A DNA stretch of 64,000 nt from contig CM063251.1 in assembly GCA_032158295.1 (NCBI GenBank), positions 19,035,425-19,099,424 of the forward strand, in the 5' to 3' direction. Positions 1 to 11,893 of the stretch are shown one piece after another. The position numbers were made by a program, and so were the translations under genes. The DNA is from Pycnopodia helianthoides. Taxonomy: Eukaryota > Echinodermata > Asteroidea > Forcipulatida > Asteriidae. Numbering within the stretch: position 1 is the first letter of the stretch; the number at the start of each line of letters is the position of its first letter. Under the pieces are notes generated by a model. It ran no database searches and was not told where the DNA came from. It saw only the letters and a list, made by a program, of their open reading frames with translations.

Positions 1-3000
1 TCATCAGTAAAAATCTTACTTGAATAATTAATGATAAGACGAGACCCAGGTGTGAGCGTCATTTAAAGATGTAAACCACATAATATATATATTTTTAAAC
101 GGGTTCCCCAAGGACAGAAATCAAACTTGGCATTGACACTGTGAAAACTTTACAAAAGGGGCTGGTTGTACATTAGTACATGTACATGTGCCAGACAATC
201 TTTGGTTTGTCATAAAAAATTTGTCATAGAACTACATAAATGTAAGCCACAGCATTACTATTCTTCAAAAAAAGGAAATAGGATTAGTAACCTACACATT
301 GTACTTGTAGTTACGCCTTCATGCATTTGACGTCCCACATCAAGTGTTAAATCTGTACGCAAGCACGCACAAATACAAAAACAGTGCCTGCTCTGCCTTC
401 CGTTGTAATTTTTCAACGTGATTAAAGTTGATGGAGCAGCACAAGCTTACCAATACCTTCATGACATTTTGTATACAGGATGAGCTCCATGGGTTTGGTT
501 TACATTTGTGTAGGTACGTGTATAAACAGTCTAAGTGAAAAACGGCAGTATGGACATGTTCTATGGTCTTACCGTGTGTGTGTAGTCATACAACGTTACA
601 AATCAAACTCTGTCAAGTACTTGAGAAGGGTTGATCATGTCTGCAACTCTGGTCAAATGTTTGTAAATTCAACGGAACAATCTTTGGAATTGGCAACATT
701 TCATTTCATACATGCCGATCTCAATCCACAACTACATACCAATGCTACATGTATAAGTGTTGTATTGCAAGAACATTACTAAAAAAGAAACAATTCAACA
801 TTTTATCACATTCTTTATCTGAATGGATTTCTGTGGAAGACAATCTTAAATATGAAGAACAGGTGATCATTTTTTCACTCTACATGTGGTCGGTTAAATA
901 ATATAAGATCCTTACAATTTGTATGAATTTCATAAATAAATTTTTACCATATTTTAAATCACCTGGTCAATTGATTTTAGATAAATATGAATTTTGTAGA
1001 AAACATTTATCTGTGATTTCATACAAGACACTACCTCCACACACACAAAGAGCAACGGATGCATGCCCCACTCACTGGTTTGCATAAAACCATCTTGAGA
1101 TTCACAAAATATTTTAGGCAAAACATTTTGCGAAGACCAAATAACAATACAACCATACAAATTCTTGCTTCTCCTGTGCTTTTACTTGAATACTCCTAAG
1201 GAAATCCCGATGTCATGATTTGATTATAATAAGACCACTGACTAGTAGGTCAACATTTTTGACCCAAGTACTTGAGTCCATTAGAGGTGAAACTCATACC
1301 AGGGCATTATTTACTGAATTGACCCACTGGAAAGACAATTACCATACTGAAACAGACTACTGGTCACGAACTCTCCGCCCAGAATCTGGGGGGAAGTGTT
1401 TCCGTTTTCATTGTGGGGGGAAAACTCAACGTACATAGTACTTGGTAACTTGAAACCGGGTGTTCACTTCTTGTAAAAAAGGCAAGTTGACTGTTGAATA
1501 TTTGGCAATAAGATGTGGGGGATATAATGTTCCTGCATTGTGTTTGCATTTTACATACGCATGTTTGCCTTTGGATGAATACCTTTACAGAAATGAAGGA
1601 TCAACAATGACTGGCCTTTTGTGTCTAGCTCTGAATCAGAGTAAATCACTGCTGAATCAGAGTAATCACTGCCGATGGGAAATTCCTTCAACACCTTAAA
1701 TTTTGTAGTTATAGTATGTTTTTATACAAATCCTCAAAGGATAAACACAAAAAATAAATGTTATTACATGTAGGTCTACATGACATATGCATGCCAAAGC
1801 CCTGTATGAACACATTCTTTTTTTGGAATGCTGCACACTTACCAAAGAACTCAATAATATTACAATAAATATTAAAATAATTCTTTCCTAAGAGAAATAA
1901 AGCTTTTTAATTGTTACTTTTCAACAACTGATATTAACTTCAGCATGACTTGAGAAAGCAGCCTAAATTTTGTGTAAACTGTAATGCCCTAAACATTATT
2001 TTGATGTGAGTAGTGATGCAGTTGTGTCCATGGACTATATTAATGGAATTCATTATTATTCGAGTAAAGCATTTCCATTAGCAGCTCACTTTCCTATGGT
2101 GGGCTTTAAAATGGTAAAATTATATATAGGGCCTCTTAAGATGATGCGCCACATTACCCAGCAGAGAGAAGGGTCAATGATAAACATGCTTTACATGTAC
2201 AATCTATATTAAAAAACAGTACAGGGAAACAAATGCACTTTCTAATGGGGATGCTATCTTCTGATGAACTCTGTGGATATCTTCACATCAATGACGGGAC
2301 ACACAGAGAGAGAGGGGCAACAAACATGATGTACACGATTTAACCCTACTGCACCGTTCATGTACCCAGGGGCAAGATACTAATCTTAAACCGACCAAAG
2401 CCAGTTGACTCATCATCAATGGCTGTGCCCTCAACTTCAGCTGTTTGTTATTTTCCCCCTATGGTCTCGCGATGATCAGGAACCAGTGTGTGATGTGTAC
2501 TCTCCTACAGTCGGCAGGGTCTAATGGGGGGAATTTATGGAGAGGGGGGGTTGAATAATTCATATTGGGTGAGGTGATGATAAAAATTAAATTAGGATTA
2601 AGATCACCATGGCCATCGGTGGTTGCTAAGAAGTGGTGAAGATAATGAACAAAGGACCTCTACTCAGCTTTGGTCAGGGGTTGTTGGAAGCACGGATCAT
2701 ATCTATTTCACTTAAAGACAGATTAGTCCATATACACAAATAATTCTGTTCACGCTGCTTAAATTTCGTGATGAAATTTCATAAGACACAACATAATGTT
2801 TCAGTTTTTCCTTGCATTGGTATAAATCTAACTGACGATCCATAGCTATTGCTATTATAATGATGTTTAACAGATCCACTTACTCATTAATTTGAACGTG
2901 CCAACCATGTTCCTTTTCTGTGGTTAACAATTTACAATGTACAGTTTTATAGGGTGGCAGAGGAAGTTAAATTGTATATTAAACCCATTGCATTGATGTA

Positions 3001-3150
3001 ACACGCGGCGGTCTTCTCATGGTCTGCCGCAGTGGGAGTCAAAATGCATGTAAAATATGCTGCACGTTTAGTCTCATTACATGCCAGTCACCCAAAATGT
3101 CCACCGCACAGTAATACACAGTAAATCCAACTCCCAACATGGCACAGACA
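1..3150. other. non-coding DNA, no gene recognised
   Basis: AT-rich sequence with scattered TACATGTACATG-type motifs. The reading frames here are short, overlap on both strands and have no recognisable domain. I see no promoter, RNA gene or transposon ends. A 45-nt segment at 1843-1887 (minus) has good splice-like borders but too little content to call. Confidence 0.6.
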
Positions 3151-3507
3151 AGATTTATCATTGGGTTCAATAGAAAGAGCTTCACTCAGGGGGGAAGCTT
3201 CAGGACACAACCACTCCCCCACCCTTCTTATCTACCAAGCTGCTACATGTAAACGGAGAGGGGAAAACAAGAAAGGAGCATTTAAGGAAAGGGGGGGCAC
3301 ACCCTATTACCCTAAAAGGAACTAGATTTATCATTGGTGATGACATCAGGTGAGTTGGATCAATAGAAGGATCTCTACTCAAGAGGGAAGCTCCAGGCCT
3401 CAGCCTCTTCCCCACCCTTCCACCAAGCTGCTAACTTTTAAGTAAAACAGAAAAAGGGATTGATCATTTGAGGCAAGGGGAGGGGTGACACACCCTGTAA
3501 CCTTAAA
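3151..3507. repeat. imperfect tandem duplication, two copies, ~173-bp unit
   Basis: Two diverged copies start at 3151 and 3324. Both open with AGATTTATCATTGG and share, in order, CAATAGAA, GGGAAGCT(C/T)CAGG, CCCCACCCTTC, ACCAAGCTGCTA and a G-rich stretch ending in CACACCCT. The copies differ by many substitutions and indels, so the duplication is old. No coding content is evident. Confidence 0.7.
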
Positions 3508-4491
3508 TGTTTTGTTAAGGAACAGTGTTGTAATTTGGTACTAGCCTCTATGGTAATCAATAGCCCTACATGTATTAAAACAAGAACTTCTAACAAGATA
3601 TTTATGTTACTTTGAGTTACCACAAAGGTGTCCAAACAAATGACCACAATAGGGAATATATCAGTACTCTCCTTGAACTAACTTCATAGCCCCGGGATAT
3701 GGACAGTTTACAAAACACCCAAGGTTTCAGATATTACTCAGTAGTATGTTTTTGTGCCACAATACAGTTTGGGCTATAAGAATTGACCATGAACCAAGAA
3801 ACTGACCATGGAGCGAGGAACTGACCAAGGAGGCCTTAGTACATGGTTTGCTGACCACTCTACATGTTATATCTTCATTAAAATTTAACAATAGATGTTA
3901 AATGGACTGTTATTAAACAAGTGTCGTGTCCCTTCCCAGTGCTGAAGCAATGACTGTCAAGTCACCTGCCAAAGTCATCCCTGCTGAAAATACTTTGACA
4001 GTGTTCATTCAAAATTTACCAAGGACAATAAATGTCGGCAAGGAGTGAGAGGGAATAACTAACATGGTTGATTAGGCTGTTGTCGGCTACGATTGGCAGA
4101 AAGGCAATACAAAATGGTGTAGCCACGGCGGCACCTGGTTTTAATTGCTACCATATTTCAGCAATATTAAAACCTGCTGATCTAACCTAGCATGTGATAA
4201 AATGTACAGATGTCTGGAAGTAATAGTCATGCTGATTGGCTGCTGGTTGGCTCTATATGGTTCCAAATGACTAAAAACTTTCTCAATGTTCGGTATGAGG
4301 ATCCATGGAGGCCAGGATCTCTGTTGCCCTAGTCTTGGTGCGCACCCCTTCAACCTCAAAGACGTTAGGATTGTCCAACAGAAGTGGCCTTTCCAAAATG
4401 AAAGTGGCTCTGCACTCACAGAGATGAAATTCCAGGCCAGTACACACACATATGTACGTGTACATTACGTAGTATGCTTCATAACTGTCTT
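3508..4491. other. non-coding DNA, nothing recognised
   Basis: I see no coding frame, inverted repeat or RNA-like structure. Overlapping frames on both strands around 4141-4495 have no family features. Confidence 0.5.
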
Positions 4492-4563
4492 ATAATTCAT
4501 AAGATGTGCCAATAAAACAACTTTCTCATAATTCATAAGACATGCCAATAAAACAACTTTCTC
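4492..4563. repeat. 36-bp tandem duplication
   Basis: The unit ATAATTCATAAGA.GTGCC followed by AATAAAACAACTTTCTC occurs twice head to tail with about two differences. It is a recent local duplication without coding content. Confidence 0.8.
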
Positions 4564-4817
4564 CGATGGAAGTTGAGTGTGAGTGATAAATGAAATAAAT
4601 GAAGAGTACTCACAAGTATTTATTACAATTGGAAACACTTCATATACTAACATTTTTGACCTATTGAAACCTCAACTCCTACATTTAAAAACAAATATCA
4701 TTATTTAGAGAGCTTGATCTACAATGCACAAGTAGCATGGCTCAAGTAGACAAAATGTTTAAGTGTGCATGGACATGTACATGCCCATATGACTCACTTC
4801 TAATAACTGTTGAACAG

Positions 4818-4881
4818 TTGGACATGTGTTAATTGTTATTGTTAACCAATTGGACATGTGTTAATTATTATTGTTAACCAA
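4818..4881. repeat. 32-bp tandem duplication
   Basis: The unit TTGGACATGTGTTAATTRTT followed by ATTGTTAACCAA occurs twice, starting at 4818 and 4850, with one clear substitution. Confidence 0.8.
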
Positions 4882-6426
4882 AAAGTCTGAATGTAGATAC
4901 ATGTATATGTCTGTACCTGGAGGAAGGAAAGTCTGTATGTGGGAATGTCTCGATAAATATGAAGAGTGTTCCATTTAATTTACTACAAATCTGCATCAGG
5001 AATGACTTGCACGAAGTCTGAAACTGTTCCAGAAAATTGGGTCCATTGACCCATTATATATGTTGCAAAGACTATTGATTGCGGTATAGGTGTAAAATGA
5101 AGCCTTGCTTGGCCAGCAAGATTTGAGTTATTAGGGCAAAGTGTTGAACAGGGAACATACCCACAGTAGGTAGAGGCTGAATCTCATCCTAACAAGAGTG
5201 CTTATTGTGCCCGTGGCAAGCATATAGATAGCATACAATCCATTCCGGTCTGCATTCCTGAATACAGGCAAGCTTTTTAAGAGTACCTGGGTGATCAGAC
5301 ATGTGTGTGACACTCGGGCCCGAACTCACTATTTCGTCATCAAAATATCAGGGAAAAAATATTTCCATCACGGCGAACGGTTCCCGTCCAAATATTGATC
5401 CAGACCTAAGATATTCACTCAAACAGCACTTAACATCTTGATCCTTTGGAAACATAAAACCTCCAAGACAGTCAGTGATCAAATTGTTCAAAGAAAAAGG
5501 AGGAAACAATATAAGACATATTTGTAACATTATGATACTTTACTCAGTCCGATCCGGCAGCTTAGTGCTAGCTGCTAAAAGACAGGAGCTTTTCATTTTA
5601 TCTCTGACAGTGCTTCGGCACAAATCTAACCCCGAATCGATGGCAGCCAAAGGAGGCAATGCAATATTAAACGTGGGAACGGTGCGTGGTTTAATTAAAG
5701 CTATATAATCAATCGTCTAACTTCCAGCCATGCAAAGACTTTGAAATCGATGCACGGCTTTGGAGTGTTTCTGAGCGAAGACACTACACAGCCCTACACT
5801 TCTGGTTAGTCACTGGATGCTCTCCCGCCTCAGGACAGCCATCTTGTAACAGCCGTTGAGTGTAGACCCTGTCTTGAATTTAACTTTAAAATTGGAGTGC
5901 GGTACTGCGAATTAGACGGCCTGTGCCAAGCGGAAAACATGGTGTTTTGTTTCACAAGGATTGACTGAAAATACCTCTGGATGAATTCAGGACCAAGAAC
6001 CTGCAAAACAAATCCATCATTTATAGGTATTGGTAGTTGAGGGGGTGAATTAAAAACTCTATTTTATTTCCAAATTGTTTTAGAAAAGAAGGGAAAGAAG
6101 CCCTTTGGGGATAGCTTTTTGACAAGAAACAAACAAGTCACAAAATGACAATTCTTAAAGTCTCTCAAGTTATAAACCTTTCAGCGCACTGTGGGAAGAT
6201 ATACAGGCTGCAATGCTGCCACGAGTTAAAAAATTTTACCAGTTCATGCCATAACACAGGGGTATAGGTTCTCACTTTTAATTTTCAATACTCACTGTTT
6301 TATTACATGTACTACAAGTACTACATATTACAAGAGAACATGTTCTTAGAACCATGTAAATGCTTCCCAAAGAGCCCCTCTAACCAAAATCATGAGGGGT
6401 TCTTCTAAATTATAATTGAACCATAT
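4882..6426. other. non-coding DNA with a weak minus-strand exon-like frame
   Basis: Mostly featureless. On the minus strand a consensus-like acceptor (TTTGTTTTGCAG) at about 6004 opens a phase-0 frame of about 56 codons that stops near 5835, and a CAAGATGGC motif lies inside it. This could be chance. No donor partner or domain was identified. Confidence 0.4.
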
Positions 6427-6601
6427 CAGGCCTGTATGCTTCGTTCTAGAAGTAGAAAGGGAAAGGGCACCAAGGCATTCTCTCCTCGGTAAAGGGCACC
6501 CTATGAGGAAATTGTAAATTTCTATTGGAGCATTTCAAGGGCACCAAGGCAATGACCAGGGGGCATCGCCTCCGTTGCCTTCGTGAAGTATCAGGCCTGC
6601 C
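6427..6601. repeat. dispersed repeat family D, copy 1
   Basis: Shares the ordered motifs CAGGCCTG, AAAGGGCACC, GGGCACCAAGGCAATGACCA and GCCTCCGT with the copies at 6813-6945 and 9835-9990. The ends are roughly inverted (CAGGCCTGTATGCTTC near the left, GAAGTATCAGGCCTGCC at the right), which suggests a short inverted-terminal-repeat element. No coding capacity. Confidence 0.6.
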
Positions 6602-6812
6602 ATATAGGGACCCAATGTGGGTCCTTTGATTTGACAGACAATTTCATCAGACTCTAATTAACATGTACATGTACATGCTTGAGTGCTGAGAAACCAGTGC
6701 TGTAGGATTCTGGTGGAATCAGAAAGGTTGCAAGTAAAACAATGTTAATGGGAGGAGGGAGTTTTTAATTAATAACGCCTTTGATGGTTCTTTTATCATG
6801 GGGTGTTTACGG

Positions 6813-6945
6813 CAGGCCTGGTATTTCCTTCTCGTGAGGCCAAGGCAGATTTTCCTTTGCAGTGGGCAACTGTAATGAGGGAAAATTCTACTGTCTACTA
6901 TTGAAACGTTTCTAGGGGCACCAAGGCAATGACCAGGGGGCAATT
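6813..6945. repeat. dispersed repeat family D, copy 2, truncated
   Basis: Starts with CAGGCCTGGTATTTCC and carries GGGCACCAAGGCAATGACCA. It stops where the palindromic element at 6941-7117 begins, so its right end appears to have been lost or interrupted by that insertion. Confidence 0.6.
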
Positions 6946-7117
6946 TCATAGAGCTGCTTAAGCAGAGAATAGTGCTTAACACTTTTCTGCTAAGCAGAAA
7001 TGAGCAGGATACCAGGCACAAATTGTACATGGTATTTTGGATGGTAATCTTATTCTGGTAAGCATAATTTTGTTGTGCTTAGCTACTTTTTGTGCTTAAG
7101 CAGCTCCATGAAATTGA
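6941..7117. mobile_element. palindromic MITE-like element (CAATTTCAT ends)
   Basis: The left arm CAATTTCATAGAGCTGCTTA and the right arm, read in reverse complement (CAATTTCATGGAGCTGCTTA), form inverted terminal repeats of about 24 bp around a roughly 125-bp centre. The structure is typical of a non-autonomous DNA transposon. It directly abuts a truncated family D copy. No ORF inside. Confidence 0.65.
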
Positions 7118-9834
7118 GCCATTGGGCCACGGAGGCCTTTTTTTCCTTCTTTAGCAAAGTAGCAGGTCAGAAGCTGAGACGACACTGTGTTGGTTTTCAT
7201 CACATCTCAAGACTCTCGCTGCAAATTGCTGTGACTACCCATGGGATCTCCTCATGCAGCCGGTCAATATTGAATTGAAGCCACCAGTGACCTGCTCAAT
7301 CTGGTACTATGCCTGGTCTCTTATTATACAACCCTGTATCAAATGACCCAACCCAGTGGCAGTGACTGTTTCAATTTTAAAGTAGGGACAGGGGGGAATT
7401 TACTTCTTAAGTATAAATCAATAATGTAAGGGAATAGTAAGCCTTTAATTTATTTCATTATGGATTGCTGAACCATATAGGCACACATATCGTATAAACC
7501 ATGGCTGAAATATTCAATACTTTAATTTCAGTAAAATCCTCATGTTTTACAAAGTTAGCATAAGATTGAATACCACATTTACCTCTATCCAATTAAATTG
7601 ACAAGATAAAACCTAGAGGGGGGAGGGGGAGAGAGCTCAGTTCAAAGCCCTGTAGGGAAATGCCCTTTCTACTATAACTTGAGAAAAATCACTGATTTAT
7701 TGAACAATCATAAAATAAACATTGCTTTCTTATTCATCAACCCATATACATTATGAACACCAATGCCCTGTAGCAAGCCATAAACAGCACCTTTTATCGA
7801 GGAATCTAAATCACGGTAAAGGTGAAATTGGCAGGAAAAAAATACGCTTGTATTTCCTCCGTGTGGGATATAAACATTCCACTCAGACAGTGCGCAATAT
7901 TGCCTGCGAGCGAGAGGGGAACATTTTTATTAGATAAGCTGCAACTGGAACACATCAATAAATCTACTCGTATTCGTTTTGCCCTCTTGTAACCAAATTG
8001 GCCGTTTGGTGAAATGTAATACCTGATCTAATTGAAATGAATATCACTGAAGTGTCCTAATACTGTGTTTATGATAAGTGTGTCAATCCAAAGTGTCAAC
8101 AATATGCACTACTTTTGGCGAAAGGAAGTGTGCGAATAAGATGTGAAGTAAAAGTCTAACAAACATTCAATTACAAAAAAAAATCAATAAATTCTGGGAA
8201 AAAAAACCTTCTCTAATGCATCTTTTAATGTAATATTTAACCTACATTTATTGTTATGTACATGTTTCATCACTTAATTTGTTTCTTCTATTTTGTTGTG
8301 TTTACATGAATCTTGTAATATTTGTTATTATATGATGGCCAAAAATTACAAGCTTGCTCGTAGAATTGGTGTTCACAATGAAAAGTGCATTTCTCTTTAA
8401 AACATGCAAGTGTCAATAATTTGCACACCAGTGAATAAATCAATAATGATTTGTTTGTGGTTGGAAAAGTTTGTGCATGTAAAGTACATACATCCTACAC
8501 TGCACATTGTTCATGTTGATAGCATATAGATTAATGTACTTAACACTCATGAGTGTACTGTACAATCAAATCTGATGCTTTGTTCTTGTATTGATGACAA
8601 CGCAGTTTTTCCACAGTAAAGGATGTACCTCTATGTGGAAATTTAAATTTCTACTTGAACACTTCAAAGGCACAAAATATACATGATACAAACTTTGGAC
8701 AAACATTACATTTTGTTTTATGTCAACATTATGCTGATTTATAGACAAATTTATCAAGAAAGATACATGTACAAATATAAGTCACATGTGAGCTGGTTCC
8801 AGCTGGTTACAGTGTCTAATTGTTAAGAAAACAACAAAAACTGACATGGTATTTTCATCAAGAATGCAAATTCATTCATGTTTAGAGAGGTGGCACAGGT
8901 ACCAACACTACAGCATCTCTGGCCGCAGCATTCACACACAAAAAACATGAAAATTTAAAAACCTCCAAAGACCATCTGATCTGTAGGCAACCTTTAGATA
9001 TTCAAATTTGTTCAACATACTTTTTATTAATTGCTAATCAACTGGCCCACTTTCAGACGAAATGATTTTGCAGGATGCATACTACTATTCATCTTCACAT
9101 GTATAGGCCTAACAAACGAGCTTTAAAATAAAAATTACTCCATTGGTTTTCTTTTCTTTTTTTAGTGGGGGGGGGGGAGGGTGGAGTTGTTACCCAAGTA
9201 TGACCCTATCTTTAAAAAACAACAACATTTGTTTGCATTTAATTAAATTCATTCAAGTGAATCCTCGAACAGTACACTGTACATGTGTGGTGTACATACT
9301 TGAATTTTTTTCTCTTTTTTCAAAACTTCCTATAATAATATTTGCTCTCTCCTTCAAACGTGTAGGCCCCTATTATTACCCAAATGAAAAACAAGACTCA
9401 TTTTCAGTTCTCTGTATATCGTCACTTCTTCCCTGCGGACCAACTCGGTCCACGCTCTGCCTGAGTCTAAAACTGACACTGACAGCTCCACAGTGCAGTT
9501 TAAATTAAGAAAAACCTAATTGACGGATTGAAATTCTGAGGGTGAACTATGCTGCATTAGTGGACATACTGGGCTATGAATACTACAACTAGAACAACCT
9601 GCTGCCTTGCTTGCTAAACACAATATAGTAGAACCTCATCTATGCTACATATACCTCAATCCATGCTCAAACACTGAGAGGTCTTGTAGCCCTGCATGCT
9701 AATATGCTTCATTTGAGAATGGAGTTGATAACAAAATACATGGTTACCTATTGCTAGTTTAAAGGGAAATAAATAGTACAATCATCAGTTTTTAGATGAT
9801 TTAGTTACCATTCCCTAGTTTTCACACACCTACC
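7118..9834. other. non-coding DNA, nothing recognised
   Basis: AT-rich sequence with short frames on both strands and no family features. A G-run at about 9167-9180 is low complexity. No splice-flanked exon or transposon end stands out. Confidence 0.5.
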
Positions 9835-9990
9835 CAGGCCTGGAATTTCATCTGTGAGAGCACAAGGCCATTTTGATTTTGCAAAGGGCACTTCCACTGG
9901 AAAGTCTTGAAATCTATTGAGGGCACCAAGGCCTGAGACCAGGGCAACAAAGGTCATGGTCTCTATGGCCTCCGTGTAAATTCATGCCCG
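9835..9990. repeat. dispersed repeat family D, copy 3
   Basis: Begins CAGGCCTGGAATTTCA and contains AAAGGGCAC, GGGCACCAAGGCCTGAGACC and GGCCTCCGTGTAAATTCATG. It has the same order of motifs as the copies near 6.4 and 6.8 kb and is diverged from them. No coding content. Confidence 0.6.
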
Positions 9991-11835
9991 CAAAACACTG
10001 TATGCCAAAAACCTGTAAAAATATTGTCAAGTGTGTACTGTTAGTCATGTTTCAGTTGGAACTTGATAAGTACATGTAGTGAGCTTTCAGATTTAAACCA
10101 AAGTAGTAGTTACTGGACACCTTTGAAAAATAGTGTTTTCCAGGAAAAAAATAAAATAAATAAAACCAAGGAATGGTTTACAGCTATCCTAACAGTAAAC
10201 AGATCAAACAGATTATAACAGTAAACAAACTAATGGCTTACAGATCCTATTCAGTCAAAACTTGAAGCCATCCTGATCTGTCCCACTCTACAACAATATA
10301 ATAATGTCTAGGCCCATACAAACAAGTACCTCTAGTAATAAGGTTTGACTTCTGTGTGACCTTTCGTAAACAAGTGATACTTTGTTTAACAAAACACATA
10401 TTCAAAGAACATTGGCATACCTGGTGGGGGTACATACTGTGTAAATAGAGTGCACCACTGGTACCAAACCCACACACATGTCTGGCATGTTAATATCAGT
10501 CCCAGGTACAAGGTACAAGTATTAAATTGTAAATTGTACAAGGAAAGATTGATCTTAATTTCCAAACACTTGGAGCTGCAAGTACAAACAGTGACTTGTA
10601 TGTCAGACCATTCAATAAGTTTAAGTTGGCCAAGTTCACCAAGAATGTAAATGTAAAATTGGTCAGAAAGGGATAAAAGCAAGATTTAACTCTGTCTACT
10701 ATTTCACCTATGTATGGAATAGGTATTCATCAAGATTTTCATTTGTATTTTGTTGTTTTAAATTGTAATTTAGCCTGCTTTCCCTTTTTTAAGACTTTGA
10801 ATATAATTCATGAAATCTTATTTTACAGACAGGAATCTATACGCAAATGTCTATCCTATCTGTTGACCCAATTCACCTAATGTCATTATCACCCATGATA
10901 AATCTTGATTGTGCCATTTTGGAAGTCATACTCCTTGTGTGTTGCAGTGCACATTTTACTAAAGGCAAAGTGCATGCGGAATACACTCGTACCCGCAATG
11001 GATCTTTACGTGCGATTTGACTCCCAAACCATGGTGGACAGCAGCATTGTGGGACCTCAGCGAAGGTGTCTCTATATAGGACTTTATTCTAGCCTTGCTC
11101 AATGATTCTAGCATAGCTTGGCCCTTATCCTAAACATCATGAAGCTCTGACAGCCTTTATGACATATATATATAGTAGAGGAGGATACAACCAATATGAC
11201 CTTGCCAATTACTTGCACAATGAAAGACATCTTGAATTAAACAAAACGTACCAAATATTAAAAAAATGCAAACATTTGAGGGCCATTTGCCCATGACAAA
11301 TCACAGTTTGCCGATTTGCTGAATATCACAAATCGAATTCATTATTAAATGTAAGGAGATAGGGCCTACAGACCATTGATCAGGCAGGGACAATTCTATT
11401 TGTGTGAATTTTTATATCAATTTATAAATTATTTCATAAATTTGATTTTATTTAATTGTTTGCTCGTTAAATAATTGATTTGACTCATTTATTAATGAGG
11501 CTCTCCTTTTCATTAAAAACATTTTTTCCAACGATATATGATAGAAAAAAACGTTGCTTATTATTAGGGTTTGAAAAACATTTCTAACCCTACCTCCTTT
11601 GAGTGATTTACAAGGATTCTTCCTCACTCTAACATTAACAAAATCCAACACCATATGGTGGCTCAGAACCCAAAACTGTTTGACTCTGATTGTGATGGCA
11701 TGCCTGATCCCATGTAAACGATGATCAGTTTATTGGTGCAGCCCTCAGTCGGACAGAATCAAAGAAGACATGTCACTCTGTGGTTAGAATTTGATGGGCT
11801 AGGGGTCGTTAGAATCTTTTCAAGTTCTCAAAGGA
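9991..11835. other. non-coding DNA, nothing recognised
   Basis: Several overlapping frames of 60-100 codons (for example 10247-10682) lie on opposite strands and have no motif or splice context. I take them as chance. No repeats of note. Confidence 0.5.
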
Positions 11836-11836
11836 A

Positions 11837-11893
11837 CAGAAGACATCCAATAGTCCAGAAGACATCCAATAGTCAAGAAGACATCCAATAGCC
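11837..11893. repeat. ~19-bp tandem repeat, three copies
   Basis: CAGAAGACATCCAATAGTC is repeated three times in a row with minor differences at the junctions. A small recent minisatellite. Confidence 0.8.

Noticed and set aside
1843..1887. 45-nt minus-strand microexon-like segment with a strong acceptor (TTTATTTCTCTTAG) and donor (TTTG|GTAAGTG)
   Set aside because: The sequence is extremely AT-rich and the 15 encoded residues are all hydrophobic or small. Pseudo-exons like this are expected by chance.
5835..6004. Minus-strand 56-codon frame after an acceptor-like TTTTGCAG, with a CAAGATGGC motif inside
   Set aside because: No donor, partner exon or domain; frame length is within chance expectation.
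6719..7030. 103-codon minus-strand frame
   Set aside because: It runs through a dispersed repeat copy and into a palindromic MITE, so it is incidental.
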